A stretch of DNA of 64,000 nucleotides from Closterium sp. Naga37s-1 (GCA_947471745.1 CANJKZ010000544.1:236001-300000), one strand, 5' to 3'; counted from the first letter of the stretch, positions 30,100 to 41,277 are shown. Numbers and translations: made by a program. Notes: generated from the letters alone by a model not told the origin.

Positions 30100-30609
30100 C
30101 GCTGCTCCGCTCCCTCCTGCTTCGCTCCCTCCTGCTTCGCCCCCCCCTGCTTCGCTCCCTCCTTCTTCGCTCCCCCTTGCTTCACTCCCTCCTTCTTCGC
30201 TCCCCGCCACGCAATCTTCGTACGGCGACAACGATAAGTCAACAGTAGACAGCAGCCCGCGGGGCCAAGCGACGGTTGGGAGGGTCAGAGGACTTGACGA
30301 ATACAACTTCTCGAGTTGCAAGAGTCACCGGATGCGGCAAGGGGCGAGAACATGTGAGTCGACTTGGCCAGGCAACGGATGGGAGGGTCAGCGAACTAGA
30401 CGAATAGTCGAGTTGGTGAAGTCCCCCGTGGAGGCAATCGGCGAGAGCAAGCGGCGAGAGCAAGCAGCAAATGCGGCCTCCCGCTGGAAGGCCCGTCGCC
30501 TCAGGCTGCGAGAGGTCGGAGCGAATGAGGCAGATGTGCTTCTCGTGACGAGAAAGCCTTCCCGGAGCGATTCCAGCAAGGGGAAACGTTCCGGGATAAC
30601 GAGGAATCT
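30100..30609 (-). other. upstream region of the BRCT gene
   Basis: Contains a GSEAGG-coding simple repeat (CTTCGCTCCCTCCTGCTTCG on plus, 30115-30210) and a duplicated block of about 80 bp (CTGACCCTCCCAACCGTCGC-like at about 30260-30295 and again at about 30370-30400, minus strand). Possibly 5' UTR or promoter of the BRCT gene; no motif supports this. Confidence 0.4.
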
Positions 30610-30611
30610 TA

Positions 30612-31126
30612 CCGTCATACCCCGGATATAAGCGCCACCCTCGGATAAGCGCCTGGCGCTTTTAATTGGCGCATGGCGCTTATATCCGCTGCTCGATTAT
30701 AAGCGCACCCCCTGAAAAAGCTTGTTTTATTATAAGCGCACGTAAACTTTAAATTTTGAAATGTGTTCAAAATGCTGTAACGATTTTTACTTTAGCAGGC
30801 GGATGTGTTGCAGATTCGGTTCCCTTCACATTCGGACCCTGCACTGGATGCGGGTCCAGTCAGCAGGAGCTGTCAAAAGCTGGATGTGAGTCAGATTGGG
30901 TGTATCTCCCAGCGCCCGCGAGAATTTCACAGACGACCCCATGTAACTTCGACTCGATTGGAAAGGCAAGCACGAGATCTACAGTTTGGTGTTAAAAAAT
31001 AGAAAAAAATATATATGTCATTTTATAAACGCCGGCGCTTATAAATTTACTCGATTATAAGCCCACCCCCCTGAAAAAACCTGTTTTATTATTGCCCCCC
31101 ATGGGGGTATACCCGGGGTATGACGG
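30612..31126. mobile_element. non-autonomous DNA transposon with TA duplication (Tc1/mariner- or pogo-like)
   Basis: A 515-bp AT-rich element with exact 14-bp terminal inverted repeats CCGTCATACCCCGG / CCGGGGTATGACGG, each flanked by TA (30610-30611, 31127-31128). Inside each end are repeated subterminal TATAAGCGC/GCGCTTATA motifs. No ORF with transposase motifs. TA target and CCGT-type ends suggest a Tc1/mariner superfamily MITE mobilised in trans. Confidence 0.75.
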
Positions 31127-31128
31127 TA

Positions 31129-31426
31129 TATGGTGCGACGTGGAGATGCTAGTGGGATAAGCTATGATACGAATGGTAGCTGATGTCATCGAGACTCACT
31201 CTGGACGCTGCCGCGGGCGCAATGGAGACGTGACTGATACGAAATGCGCGGAAGTTAGGCTAGCGTGATTGCCGCTCGAGTGAATGACCAGGTGGACGCG
31301 AGCGGCTGGCTGGACGATTTTACGTTTCCAGCTTCTCGTCACTCTGCGCATTGCAACTGGTGCTGGTCCAAATTTTCCACAAACAATAATTCGGCTCGCC
31401 ATCTAAAGCAAGTTGACATTCTAACC
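31129..31426. other. intergenic between two small DNA elements
   Basis: About 300 bp of mixed sequence without ORF, repeat or recognisable site. Confidence 0.4.
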
Positions 31427-31430
31427 TTAA

Positions 31431-31854
31431 AACCGGGGTGCACATTCAGCTGAATGTGCATCAAAGGTTATCCCTTGACTGAGTGGGTTACGAGGTGTGC
31501 TTTCAACCCCTTCAAGTCGAAATTCGTTTCCCCCCTCCCCCGCAATTTCGTTTCCCCACGCCCCCGCAATTTCATTTCCCCCTCCCCGTCGAAATTCGTT
31601 TCCCCCCTCCCCCGCAATTTTGTTTCCCCCCTCCCCCGCAATTTCGTTTCCCCCCCCTCCCGCCAATCTGTTTCATCCCTCCCGCCATTCGGTTTCACCC
31701 ACTCCCGCCATTTCACCCCCTCCCGCCACCTACGAAATGCCCGAAGCTCTAGCGGAATCATTTTTTTGTCGCCCCTCGTGAGCCAATCACTGTTTTTCTC
31801 CAAACCCCCTTCCCAACATCTCAAGCCGAACCGCGTTGAATGTGCACCCTGGTT
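31431..31854. mobile_element. short inverted-repeat element with TTAA flanks
   Basis: A 424-bp element. Its left end AACCGGGGTGCACATTCA is the reverse complement, with one mismatch, of its right end TGAATGTGCACCCTGGTT. Both ends are bordered by TTAA (31427-31430, 31855-31858), the piggyBac-type target. The middle (31515-31720) is a degenerate minisatellite of CCCGCAATTTCGTTTCCCCC units. No transposase. Confidence 0.7.
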
Positions 31855-31858
31855 TTAA

Positions 31859-32653
31859 TCTCCTAGTGTTGTTGCGGCCGACTATCGGCGTCTTTTCAGC
31901 ATTTTAGACCGCCGCCAGGTACCTTACCCATCAGCTATTGTCAGTATTTATTCTCAGTCAACTCAATTGTCAGAAGAAGGTATGCTTGTGCTTTCAGGGT
32001 GTTTGCGCTCTGGTGTTACTTCAGGCGGGAATTGTACTGATTGGCTCACAACCTCAGTCAGGCTGGTTCAAACATTTGAAGACCGAGCTTTCAGAGAGGA
32101 ATGACTATAGCGAGTATGCTGGATGTGCGAGCTATAGGCTGGTCCATCATTACACCGTAAACCGTATGCATCCGCGAGACAAGCACTCACCATACCCCCT
32201 GCACTTCCCAAATCGGGGATTCGTGGCACGTCACCTGATTGCTGACATGGCAGGATTTTAGCCACAGGCAAAGCCGTCTTCTGCGATTCCAGCCAGACTC
32301 TCCTTTTACCAGAAGGTTGGGTGAGGTGAGGAGGAGCTGGGTGCGCGGTCACTCGGTGAGCTACACTTCCCTAGTGGTTGAAAACACGACACGCACATCG
32401 GACTTCAGTTCTGGAAATTCAGTGTCACTCTCAGCTTCTGCCTGCTTGGGATCCAGGACCCACAACGAGATGACGACTCTGTATGAAGTGGCGCTCTCAT
32501 GGTTGCTTGCTACCGATTGGTGATAATGCGACGCAGATAATCCGGACTGCTCACTGGCTCCTTAGCAGCGCTAACTAGCCTAACTAGCCTAATTCTTTCT
32601 GATTCTCGCGGCATTTTCCCAAAAGTCCACACAGTTCGCGCCGCGCGCGCGCC
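31859..32653. other. upstream region of the wax-synthase gene
   Basis: About 800 bp with no ORF supported by similarity. Promoter elements of the downstream gene presumably lie here, but I recognise none. The sequence immediately before the start codon is GC-rich (GCGCGCGCGCC). Confidence 0.4.
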
Positions 32654-34228
32654 ATGGATTTCGACGAGCTCCACCTCCTGCCTGTCGACCATCTAAGCCA
32701 AGCCCAGCGATGGCTGGCGGTCTCGTCGTGCAATCTGGTAACCTCCTCGCTCGTCTTCGTCCTCATTCGCCACCTACCCAAAGGCCTCCCTCGCCTCCTC
32801 GCCCTCTCCCCGATAATCCTCCTCAACATCGCTCTCCCTTGCGTTTTTTCCGCCGCGAAACGCGGCGAGTGCATCGAGAAGGGCCTCGTGTTCTGGACCG
32901 TGTCGTGGCTCGGCAACTTCCGCCTGCTCGCTCTCGCGTGGAACCGCGGCTCGCTGACGGACGCGGCTTACTCCTCCAGCTTTCTCCAATTCCTCGTCGC
33001 CCTGTACATGCCCATGCGAAATCGCGTCCGCGAAACGGCGAAAGCCGCTGCCTTTTCGAATGAAACTCCCAGCACCGAACACAGCCACAACGAAAAATCC
33101 CAGCTGAAGACGCAGCAGCAGCAGCAACCCCGCCGGCCTAAGCACCCTGCCTCCGAATCCTCGCCGCAGCTGCTGTTACGAGGCGCATTTAAAGCCCTCC
33201 TCCTCTCTCTCACCATCCGAGCGTACGCTCTCAGCCTCCCCGCGCCGGCCGTGACGCTGATGCACAGCGCGAACCTCTTCCTCTTCGTCACGCTCCTCTG
33301 CGAACTCGTCGCAGGGGTCGTCGCCGCCGTCGCCCCGCGCTTCGCCGTGGAGCCGCACTTCCGTCGACCGTACCTGGCGACGTCGCTGGGGTCGTTCTGG
33401 GCGCGACGGTGGAACCTCGTGGTGAGCGGTAGCCTGCGAGAGACCGTCTACGAACCCGTATTGGATTGGCTTGAACGCCCGTGCTCAACGGAAGGAGAGA
33501 AGGCAGCTGAGAAGAGAGCACGAGGGAAGAAGGGTAATTCTGAGTTTGGAAATGGGTATCCAGCAGCCAATGGGGGGCATGATACGGTGAATGGCCGCGG
33601 CTGCGGGGTTTCTGATGGGTTTGAAGTGGTTGAGAAGATAAATGGCTGCAGTGAGAAGGTGAATGGTTACAGTGACAGGATCAACGGCTGCTGTCAAAGG
33701 AGCAGTCGGAAGCAGGAAATGGGTTGTGTGAACGGGTCTGGAGAGAATCAGAAAGGGCTCATTGACAAGTGTGGTGACACTTGTTGGTTAGACAAGGCAA
33801 AAGGAATGAAGCAGAAAGGATGCACTGCACCTGCTGCCGCTGCTGGTACCGGTACTTCTCCGAACAGGCACATACGCCATATGAGCTTCCCCAGGGCAGC
33901 AGCAACGATTGCCTCCTTTGCTGTATCTGGAATCATGCACGAGCTGGTTATTCTGTACATTGGAGGAGCCATGACAGGGGAACAGATGGTGTTTTTCACC
34001 CTACATGGTGTACTGACCGTGGCAGAGGCATGGGTGAGGAAGGAGTGGGGGAAGAGAGAGCTGGCATCGATACCCAAGGTGGTGGCAGGGGGGCTGGCAC
34101 TTGGGTTGCTGCTGTCTACAGGACATGTGCTCTTCTTTGCGCCGTACCAACGACTAGGCGTTATAAGCTGTGTTGTGGACGGGCTTCAGGCACAATTTTC
34201 GCAAGTCAGAACGTTGTTTTCATTGTAA
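32654..34228 (+). CDS. wax-ester synthase-like MBOAT acyltransferase
   Basis: Single-exon 524-residue membrane protein of the plant long-chain-alcohol O-fatty-acyltransferase family. The family esterifies fatty alcohols with fatty acyl-CoA at the endoplasmic reticulum to make wax esters. Start in GCCATGG context. Hydrophobic segments fill residues 15-125 and 180-230. The family motif SFWARRWNLVVSGSLRETVY begins at residue 247, and the likely catalytic His is H429 in AVSGIMHELVILYIGG; the C terminus is again hydrophobic. Family members are usually near 350 residues. The excess is a Gln/His-rich loop (about 133-175) and a 130-residue polar insert (about 276-404) with repeated VNG/ING units, between the two motifs. 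No stops or frameshifts. Substrate is inferred from family only. Confidence 0.88.
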   Translation: MDFDELHLLPVDHLSQAQRWLAVSSCNLVTSSLVFVLIRHLPKGLPRLLALSPIILLNIALPCVFSAAKRGECIEKGLVFWTVSWLGNFRLLALAWNRGSLTDAAYSSSFLQFLVALYMPMRNRVRETAKAAAFSNETPSTEHSHNEKSQLKTQQQQQPRRPKHPASESSPQLLLRGAFKALLLSLTIRAYALSLPAPAVTLMHSANLFLFVTLLCELVAGVVAAVAPRFAVEPHFRRPYLATSLGSFWARRWNLVVSGSLRETVYEPVLDWLERPCSTEGEKAAEKRARGKKGNSEFGNGYPAANGGHDTVNGRGCGVSDGFEVVEKINGCSEKVNGYSDRINGCCQRSSRKQEMGCVNGSGENQKGLIDKCGDTCWLDKAKGMKQKGCTAPAAAAGTGTSPNRHIRHMSFPRAAATIASFAVSGIMHELVILYIGGAMTGEQMVFFTLHGVLTVAEAWVRKEWGKRELASIPKVVAGGLALGLLLSTGHVLFFAPYQRLGVISCVVDGLQAQFSQVRTLFSL

Positions 34229-34779
34229 CACAATGCAAAAGCTGATTAGAATGTTTTTACGACCATGCATGCCAGAATTTTGGTAGTACAATACTGCCTG
34301 CAAGAAAGGCATGAAACTCTGCCTCCCACTACCTTCCCACTACACTTTCTCCACTCCACTACCAATCCAGCCCAACCCCCCTTATTTTGCCCCCTCCCCT
34401 CCTACATCCCCAACTGGGAAAACAAACAAGAGAAACAACAAAACACTGCAAACTTGCTTTATGGGCTTCAGGTCACCACGCCCCACCAGCACAGGTGCCA
34501 TCCGCAAGTCTTTCAAACTCCTTGTCACTTCGTAGGCCCTGACACAACTTGTTGCAGACCCTGCCCCCATCAAAGCGCATTCAGTTACCTGCCACGCAAG
34601 TGACATGAGAGCGGGAAAGGAGGCAAACGGAAACAGGAAAACGAGGCGATTAGTGGTGCCCTTGCTGTCACAATTTGCGCGGACACGGGGAACCACAGAG
34701 ATGCTTGAAAGGCCATCTTTCGTATGCCTGGCTGGCAGACGCTCTTTAGTGAACGAAATGCAATCGATGTGTGCAACAA
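34229..34779. other. 3' flank of the wax-synthase gene
   Basis: About 550 bp of ordinary mixed sequence between the stop codon and the 8-bp array. No canonical AATAAA signal was seen close to the stop and no second gene is recognisable. Confidence 0.45.
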
Positions 34780-37700
34780 GGAGGCAAGGTGGCAAGGAGC
34801 CAAGGAGGCAAGGTGGCAAGGAGGCAAGGTGGCAAGGTGGCAAGGAGGCAAGGTGGCAAGGTGGCAAGGTGGCAAGGTGGCAAGGAGGCAAGGTGGCAAG
34901 GAGGCAAGGTGGCAAGGTGGCAAGGTGGCAAGGAGGCAAGGTGGCAAGGAGGCAAGGTGGCAAGGTGGCAAGGTGGCAAGGTGGCAAGGTGGCAAGGTGG
35001 CAAGGTGGCAAGAAGGCAAGGTGGCAAGGAGGCAAGGTGGCAAGGTGGCAAGGTGGCAAGGAGGCAAGGTGGCAAGGAGGCAAGGAGGCAAGGTGGCAAG
35101 GTGGCAAGGAGGCAAGGTGGCAAGGAGGCAAGGTGGCAAGGAGGCAAGGTGGCAAGGTGGCAAGGTGGCAAGGTGGCAAGGTGGCAAGGTGGCAAGGAGG
35201 CAAGGTGGCAAGGAGGCAAGGTGGCAAGGTGGCAAGGTGGCAAGGAGGCAAGGTGGCAAGGAGGCAAGGTGGCAAGGTGGCAAGGTGGCAAGGTGGCAAG
35301 GTGGCAAGGTGGCAAGGTGGCAAGGTGGCAAGGAGGCAAGGTGGCAAGGAGGCAAGGTGGCAAGGTGGCAAGGTGGCAAGGAGGCAAGGTGGCAAGGAGG
35401 CAAGGAGGCAAGGTGGCAAGGTGGCAAGGAGGCAAGGCGGCAAGGTGGCAAGGAGGCAAGGTGGCAAGGTGGCAAGGTGGCAAGGTGGCAAGGAGGCAAG
35501 GAGGCAAGGTGGCAAGGAGGCAAGGTGGCAAGGTGGCAAGGAGGCAAGGTGGCAAGGTGGCAAGGTGGCAAGGTGGCAAGGTGGCAAGGTGGCAAGGTGG
35601 CAAGGAGGCAAGGAGGCAAGGAGGCAAGGTGGCAAGGTGGCAAGGAGGCAAGGTGGCAAGGTGGCAAGGAGGCAAGGTGGCAAGGAGGCAAGGTGGCAAG
35701 GAGGCAAGGTAGCAAGGTGGCAAGGTGGCAAGGTGGCAAGGTGGCAAGGTGGCAAGGTGGCAAGGAGGCAAGGTGGCAAGGTGGCAAGGTGGCAAGGTGG
35801 CAAGGTGGCAAGGAGGCAAGGAGGCAAGGTGGCAAGGAGGCAAGGTGGCAAGGTGGCAAGGAGGCAAGGTGGCAAGGTGGCAAGGTGGCAAGGAGGCAAG
35901 GTGGCAAGGAGGCAAGGTGGCAAGGAGGCAAGGTGGCAAGGAGGCAAGGAGGCAAGGTGGCAAGGAGGCAAGGTGGCAAGGAGCCAAGGAGGCAAGGTGG
36001 CAAGGAGGCAAGGTGGCAAGGAGGCAAGGTGGCAAGGTGGCAAGGTGGCAAGGTGGCAAGGTGGCAAGGTGGCAAGGAGGCAAGGAGGCAAGGAGGCAAG
36101 GTGGCAAGGTGGCAAGGAGGCAAGGTGGCAAGGTGGCAAGGAGGCAAGGTGGCAAGGAGGCAAGGTGGCAAGGTGGCAAGGAGGCAAGGTGGCAAGGAGG
36201 CAAGGTGGCAAGGTGGCAAGGTGGCAAGGTGGCAAGGTGGCAAGGTGGCAAGGTGGCAAGGTGGCAAGGAGGCAAGGTGGCAAGGAGGCAAGGTGGCAAG
36301 GTGGCAAGGAGGGCAAGGTGGCAAGGAGGCAAGGTGGCAAGGTGACAAGGTGGCAAGGTGGCAAGTTGGCAAGGAGGCAAGGTGACAAGGAAAAAAGGTG
36401 GCAAGGTGGCAAGGTGGCAAGGAGGCAAGGTGGCAAGGAGGCAAGGTGGCAAGGTGGCAAGGTGGCAAGGTGGCAAGGTGGCAAGGTGGCAAGGAGGCAA
36501 GGTGGCAAGGAGGCAAGGTGGCAAGGTGGCAAGGTGGCAAGGAGGCAAGGTGGCAAGGAGGCAAGGGGGCAAGGTGGCAAGGTGGCAAGGAGGCAAGGTG
36601 GCAAGGTGGCAAGGAGGCAAGGTGGCAAGGTGGCAAGGTGGCAAGGTGGCAAGGTGGCAAGGAGGCAAGGAGGCAAGGTGGCAAGGTGGCAAGGTGGCAA
36701 GGTGGCAAGGTGGCAAGGTGGCAAGGTGGCAAGGTGGCAAGGTGGCAAGGTGGCAAGGAGGCAAGGAGGCAAGGAGGCAAGGTGGCAAGGTGGCAAGGAG
36801 GCAAGGTGGCAAGGTGGCAAGGAGGCAAGGTGGCAAGGAGCCAAGGAGGCAAGGTGGCAAGGAGGCAAGGTGGCAAGGAGGCAAGGTGGCAAGGTGGCAA
36901 GGTGGCAAGGTGGCAAGGTGGCAAGGTGGCAAGGTGGCAAGGAGGCAAGGAGGCAAGGAGGCAAGGTGGCAAGGTGGCAAGGAGGCAAGGTGGCAAGGTG
37001 GCAAGGAGGCAAGGTGGCAAGGAGGCAAGGTGGCAAGGTGGCAAGGAGGCAAGGTGGCAAGGAGGCAAGGTGGCAAGGTGGCAAGGTGGCAAGGTGGCAA
37101 GGTGGCAAGGTGGCAAGGTGGCAAGGTGGCAAGGTGGCAAGGTGGCAAGGAGGCAAGGTGGCAAGGTGGCAAGGAGGCAAGGTGGCAAGGAGGCAAGGTG
37201 GCAAGGTGGCAAGGTGGCAAGGTGGCAAGGTGGCAAGGTGGCAAGGAGGCAAGGTGGCAAGGAGGCAAGGTGGCAAGGTGGCAAGGTGGCAAGGAGGCAA
37301 AGTGGCAAGGAGGCAAGGTGGCAAGGTGGCAAGGTGGCAAGGTGGCAAGGTGGCAAGGAGGCAAGGTGGCAAGGAGGCAAGGTGGCAAGGTGGCAAGGTG
37401 GCAAGGTGGCAAGGTGGCAAGGTGGCAAGGAGGCAAGGAGGCAAGGAGGCAAGGTGGCAAGGTGGCAAGGAGGCAAGGTGGCAAGGTGGCAAGGAGGCAA
37501 GGTGGCAAGGAGGCAAGGTGGCAAGGTGGCAAGGAGGCAAGGTGGCAAGGAGGCAAGGTGGCAAGGTGGCAAGGTGGCAAGGTGGCAAGGTGGCAAGGTG
37601 GCAAGGAGGCAAGGTGGCAAGGAGGCAAGGTGGCAAGGTGGCAAGGAGGCAAGGTGGCAAGGAGGCAAGGTGGCAAGGTGGCAAGGTGGCAAGGTGGCAA

Positions 37701-40262
37701 GGTGGCAAGGTGGCAAGGAGGCAAGGTGGCAAGGAGGCAAGGTGGCAAGGAGGCAAGGAGGCAAGGTGGCAAGGTGGCAAGGAGGCAAGGTGGCAAGGTG
37801 GCAAGGTGGCAAGGAGGCAAGGAGGCAAGGTGGCAAGGAGGCAAGGTGGCAAGGTGGCAAGGAGGCAAGGTGGCAAGGTGGCAAGGTGGCAAGGTGGCAA
37901 GGTGGCAAGGTGGCAAGGAGGCAAGGAGGCAAGGAGGCAAGGAGGCAAGGTGGCAAGGAGGCAAGGAGGCAAGGTGGCAAGGTGGCAAGGAGGCAAGGTG
38001 GCAAGGAGGCAAGGTGGCAAGGTGGCAAGGTGGCAAGGTGGCAAGGTGGCAAGGTGGCAAGGTGGCAAGGAGGCAAGGTGGCAAGGTGGCAAGGTGGCAA
38101 GGTGGCAAGGTGGCAAGGTGGCAAGGAGGCAAGGAGGCAAGGAGGCAAGGTGGCAAGGTGGCAAGGAGGCAAGGTGGCATGGTGGCAAGGAGGCAAGGTG
38201 GCAAGGAGGCAAGGTGGCAAGGAGGCAAGGTGGCAAGGTGGCAAGGTGGCAAGGTGGCAAGGTGGCAAGGTGGCAAGGTGGCAAGGTGGCAAGGTGGCAA
38301 GGAGGCAAGGTGGCAAGGTGGCAAGGAGGCAAGGTGGCAAGGAGGCAAGGTGGCAAGGTGGCAAGGTGGCAAGGTGGCAAGGTGGCAAGGTGGCAAGGAG
38401 GCAAGGTGGCAAGGAGGCAAGGTGGCGAGGTGGCAAGGTGGCAAGGAGGCAAAGTGGCAAGGAGGCAAGGTGGCAAGGTGGCAAGGTGGCAAGGTGGCAA
38501 GGTGGCAAGGTGGCAAGGAGGCAAGGTGGCAAGGAGGCAAGGTGGCAAGGTGGCAAGGTGGCAAGGTGGCAAGGTGGCAAGGTGGCAAGGAGGCAAGGAG
38601 GCAAGGAGGCAAGGTGGCAAGGTGGCAAGGAGGCAAGGTGGCAAGGTGGCAAGGAGGCAAGGTGGCAAGGAGGCAAGGTGGCAAGGTGGCAAGGAGGCAA
38701 GGTGGCAAGGAGGCAAGGTGGCAAGGTGGCAAGGTGGCAAGGTGGCAAGGTGGCAAGGTGGCAAGGAGGCAAGGTGGCAAGGAGGCAAGGTGGCAAGGTG
38801 GCAAGGAGGCAAGGTGGCAAGGTGGCAAGGAGGCAAGGAGGCAAGGAGGCAAGGTGGCAAGGTGGCAAGGAGGCAAGGTGGCAAGGTGGCAAGGAGGAAA
38901 GGTGGCAAGGAGCCAAGGAGGCAAGGTGGCAAGGAGGCAAGGTGGCAAGGAGGCAAGGAGGCAAGGTGGCAAGGTGGCAAGGTGGCAAGGTGGCAAGGTG
39001 GCAAGGTGGCAAGGAGGCAAGGAGGCAAGGAGGCAAGGTGGCAAGGTGGCAAGGAGGCAAGGTGGCAAGGTGGCAAGGAGGCAAGGTGGCAAGGAGGCAA
39101 GGTGGCAAGGTGGCAAGGAGGCAAGGTGGCAAGGAGGCAAGGTGGCAAGGTGGCAAGGTGGCAAGGAGGCAAGGTGGCAAGGTGGCAAGGTGGTAAGGTG
39201 GCAAGGTGGCAAGGAGGCAAGGTGGCAAGGAGGCAAGGTGGCAAGGTGGCAAGGAGGCAAGGTGGCAAGGAGGCAAGGTGGCAAGGTGGCAAGGTGGCAA
39301 GGTGGCAAGGTGGCAAGGAGGCAAGGTGGCAAGGAGGCAAGGTGGCAAGGTGGCAAGGTGGCAAGGAGGCAAGGTGGCAAGGAGGCAAGGTGGCAAGGTG
39401 GCAAGGTGGCAAGGTGGCAAGGTGGCAAGGAGGCAAGGTGGCAAGGAGGCAAGGTGGCAAGGTGGCAAGGTGGCAAGGAGGCAAGGTGGCAAGGAGGCAA
39501 GGAGGCAAGGTGGCAAGGTGGCAAGGAGGCAAGGTGGCAAGGTGGCAAGGAGGCAAGGTGGCAAGGTGGCAAGGAGGCAAGGTGGCAAGGAGGCAAGGTG
39601 GCAAGGTGGCAAGGTGGCAAGGTGGCAAGGTGGCAAGGAGGCAAGGTGGCAAGGAGGCAAGGTGGCAAGGTGGCAAGGTGGCAAGGAGGCAAGGTGGCAA
39701 GGAGGCAAGGTGGCAAGGTGGCAAGGTGGCAAGGTGGCAAGGTGGCAAGGAGGCAAGGTGGCAAGGAGGCAAGGTGGCAAGGTGGCAAGGTGGCAAGGAG
39801 GCAAGGTGGCAAGGAGGCAAGGAGGCAAGGTGGCAAGGTGGCAAGGAGGCAAGGTGGCAAGGTGGCAAGGAGGCAAGGTGGCAAGGTGGCAAGGTGGCAA
39901 GGTGGCAAGGTGGCAAGGAGGCAAGGAGGCAAGGTGGCAAGGTGGCAAGGTGGCAAGGTGGCAAGGAGGCAAGGTGGCAAGGTGGCAAGGTGGCAAGGTG
40001 GCAAGGTGGCAAGGAGGCAAGGTGGCAAGGTGGCAAGGTGGCAAGGAGGCAAGGTGGCAAGGAGGCAAGGTGGCAAGGTGGCAAGGTGGCAAGGAGGCAA
40101 GGTGGCAAGGTGGCAAGGTGGCAAGGTGGCAAGGTGGCAAGGTGGCAAGGTGGCAAGGTGGCAAGGTGGCAAGGAGGCAAGGTGGCAAGGAGGCAAGGTG
40201 GCAAGGTGGCAAGGTGGCAAGGAGGCAAGGTGGCAAGGTGGCAAGGTGGCAAGGTGGCAAGG
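34780..40262 (+). repeat. 5.5-kb array of an 8-bp unit (GGTGGCAA / GGAGGCAA)
   Basis: About 685 tandem copies of an octamer with two main variants, T or A at position 3. Rare point variants (GGAGCCAA at 34797, 35981, 36838, 38910; GGTGACAA, GTTGGCAA near 36345-36370) mark larger repeated segments. One extra G at about 36311 and an AAAAAA interruption at about 36389 divide the array. Runs of three GGAGGCAA recur at 35604, 36076, 36757, 36941, 37429, 38125, 38589, 38829 and 39013. The octamer is stop-free on both strands and 8 is not a multiple of 3, so all six frames stay open and encode ARWQGGKV or LPPCHLAT repeats; I do not consider these proteins real. Confidence 0.95.
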
Positions 40263-40449
40263 TACGCACCAGCCTCGCAGGAAAGAGAAGCGAATTTGGG
40301 GATGAGAGGAAAAACTCGCAAGGACGAGTGGAACAACACGTTCAGAGGACATGTTGATCGGATACAATAGAAAAAAGATTAAGAAGCTGTTGATCATAAA
40401 GAAGCATAACCCGAGGCACAACAGCCCTTACAGTGGCTCACGACAATGG
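40263..40449. other. spacer between two tandem arrays
   Basis: About 190 bp of non-repetitive sequence (AAGAAGC-rich) separating the 8-bp and 17-bp arrays. No feature recognised. Confidence 0.5.
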
Positions 40450-41277
40450 CACCACCCACCTGGCCACATCACCCACCTGGCCACATCACCCACCTGGCCA
40501 CATCACCCACCTGGCCACATCACCCACCTGGCCACATCACCCACCTGGCCATATCACCCACCTGGCCACATCACCCACCTGGCCACATCACCCACCTGGC
40601 CACATCACCCACCTGGCCACATCACCCACCTGGCCACATCACCCACCTGGCCACATCACCCACCTGGCCACATCACCCACCTGGCCACATCACCCACCTG
40701 GCCACATCACCCACCTGGCCATATCACCCACCTGGCCACATCACCCACCTGGCCATATCACCCACCTGGCCACATCACCCACCGGCCACATCACCCACCT
40801 GGCCACATCACCCACCTGGCCACATCACCCACCTGGCCACATCACCCACCTGGCCACATCACCCACCTGGCCATATCACCCACCTGGCCACATCACCCAC
40901 CTGGCCACATCACCCACCTGGCCACATCACCCACCTGGCCACATCACCCACCTGGCCATATCACCCACCTGGCCACATCACCCACCTGGCCATATCACCC
41001 ACCTGGCCACATCACCCACCTGGCCACATCACCCACCTGGCCACATCACCCACCTGGCCACATCACCCACCTGGCCACATCACCCACCTGGCCACATCAC
41101 CCACCTGGCCACATCACCCACCTGGCCACATCACCCACCTGGCCATATCACCCACCTGGCCACATCACCCACCTGGCCACATCACCCACCTGGCCATATC
41201 ACCCACCTGGCCACATCACCCACCTGGCCACATCACCCACCTGGCCACATCACCCACCTGGTCACATCACCCACCTG
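40450..41277 (+). repeat. 17-bp minisatellite (CCACCTGGCCACATCAC)
   Basis: About 48 head-to-tail copies, highly uniform. The main variation is C/T giving GGCCATATCAC, at irregular intervals (e.g. 40550, 40720, 40750, 40871, 40956, 40990). One unit near 40782 lacks two bases. The 17-bp unit keeps all three plus-strand frames open (PPGHITHLATSPTW repeats), which explains the long ORFs here. Confidence 0.95.

Noticed and set aside
30332..30631. 99-codon frame upstream of the BRCT gene
   Set aside because: Overlaps duplicated simple sequence and the edge of a MITE; no recognisable protein.
34382..40421. Open frames of 1300-1985 codons on both strands
   Set aside because: They consist of an 8-bp tandem repeat read in all frames; the peptide is a cyclic 8-residue repeat with no domain, and the same DNA would code in six frames at once.
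34780..41277. Possible CRISPR array
   Set aside because: Units are contiguous 8- or 17-bp repeats without unique spacers, there are no cas genes, and the setting is eukaryotic.
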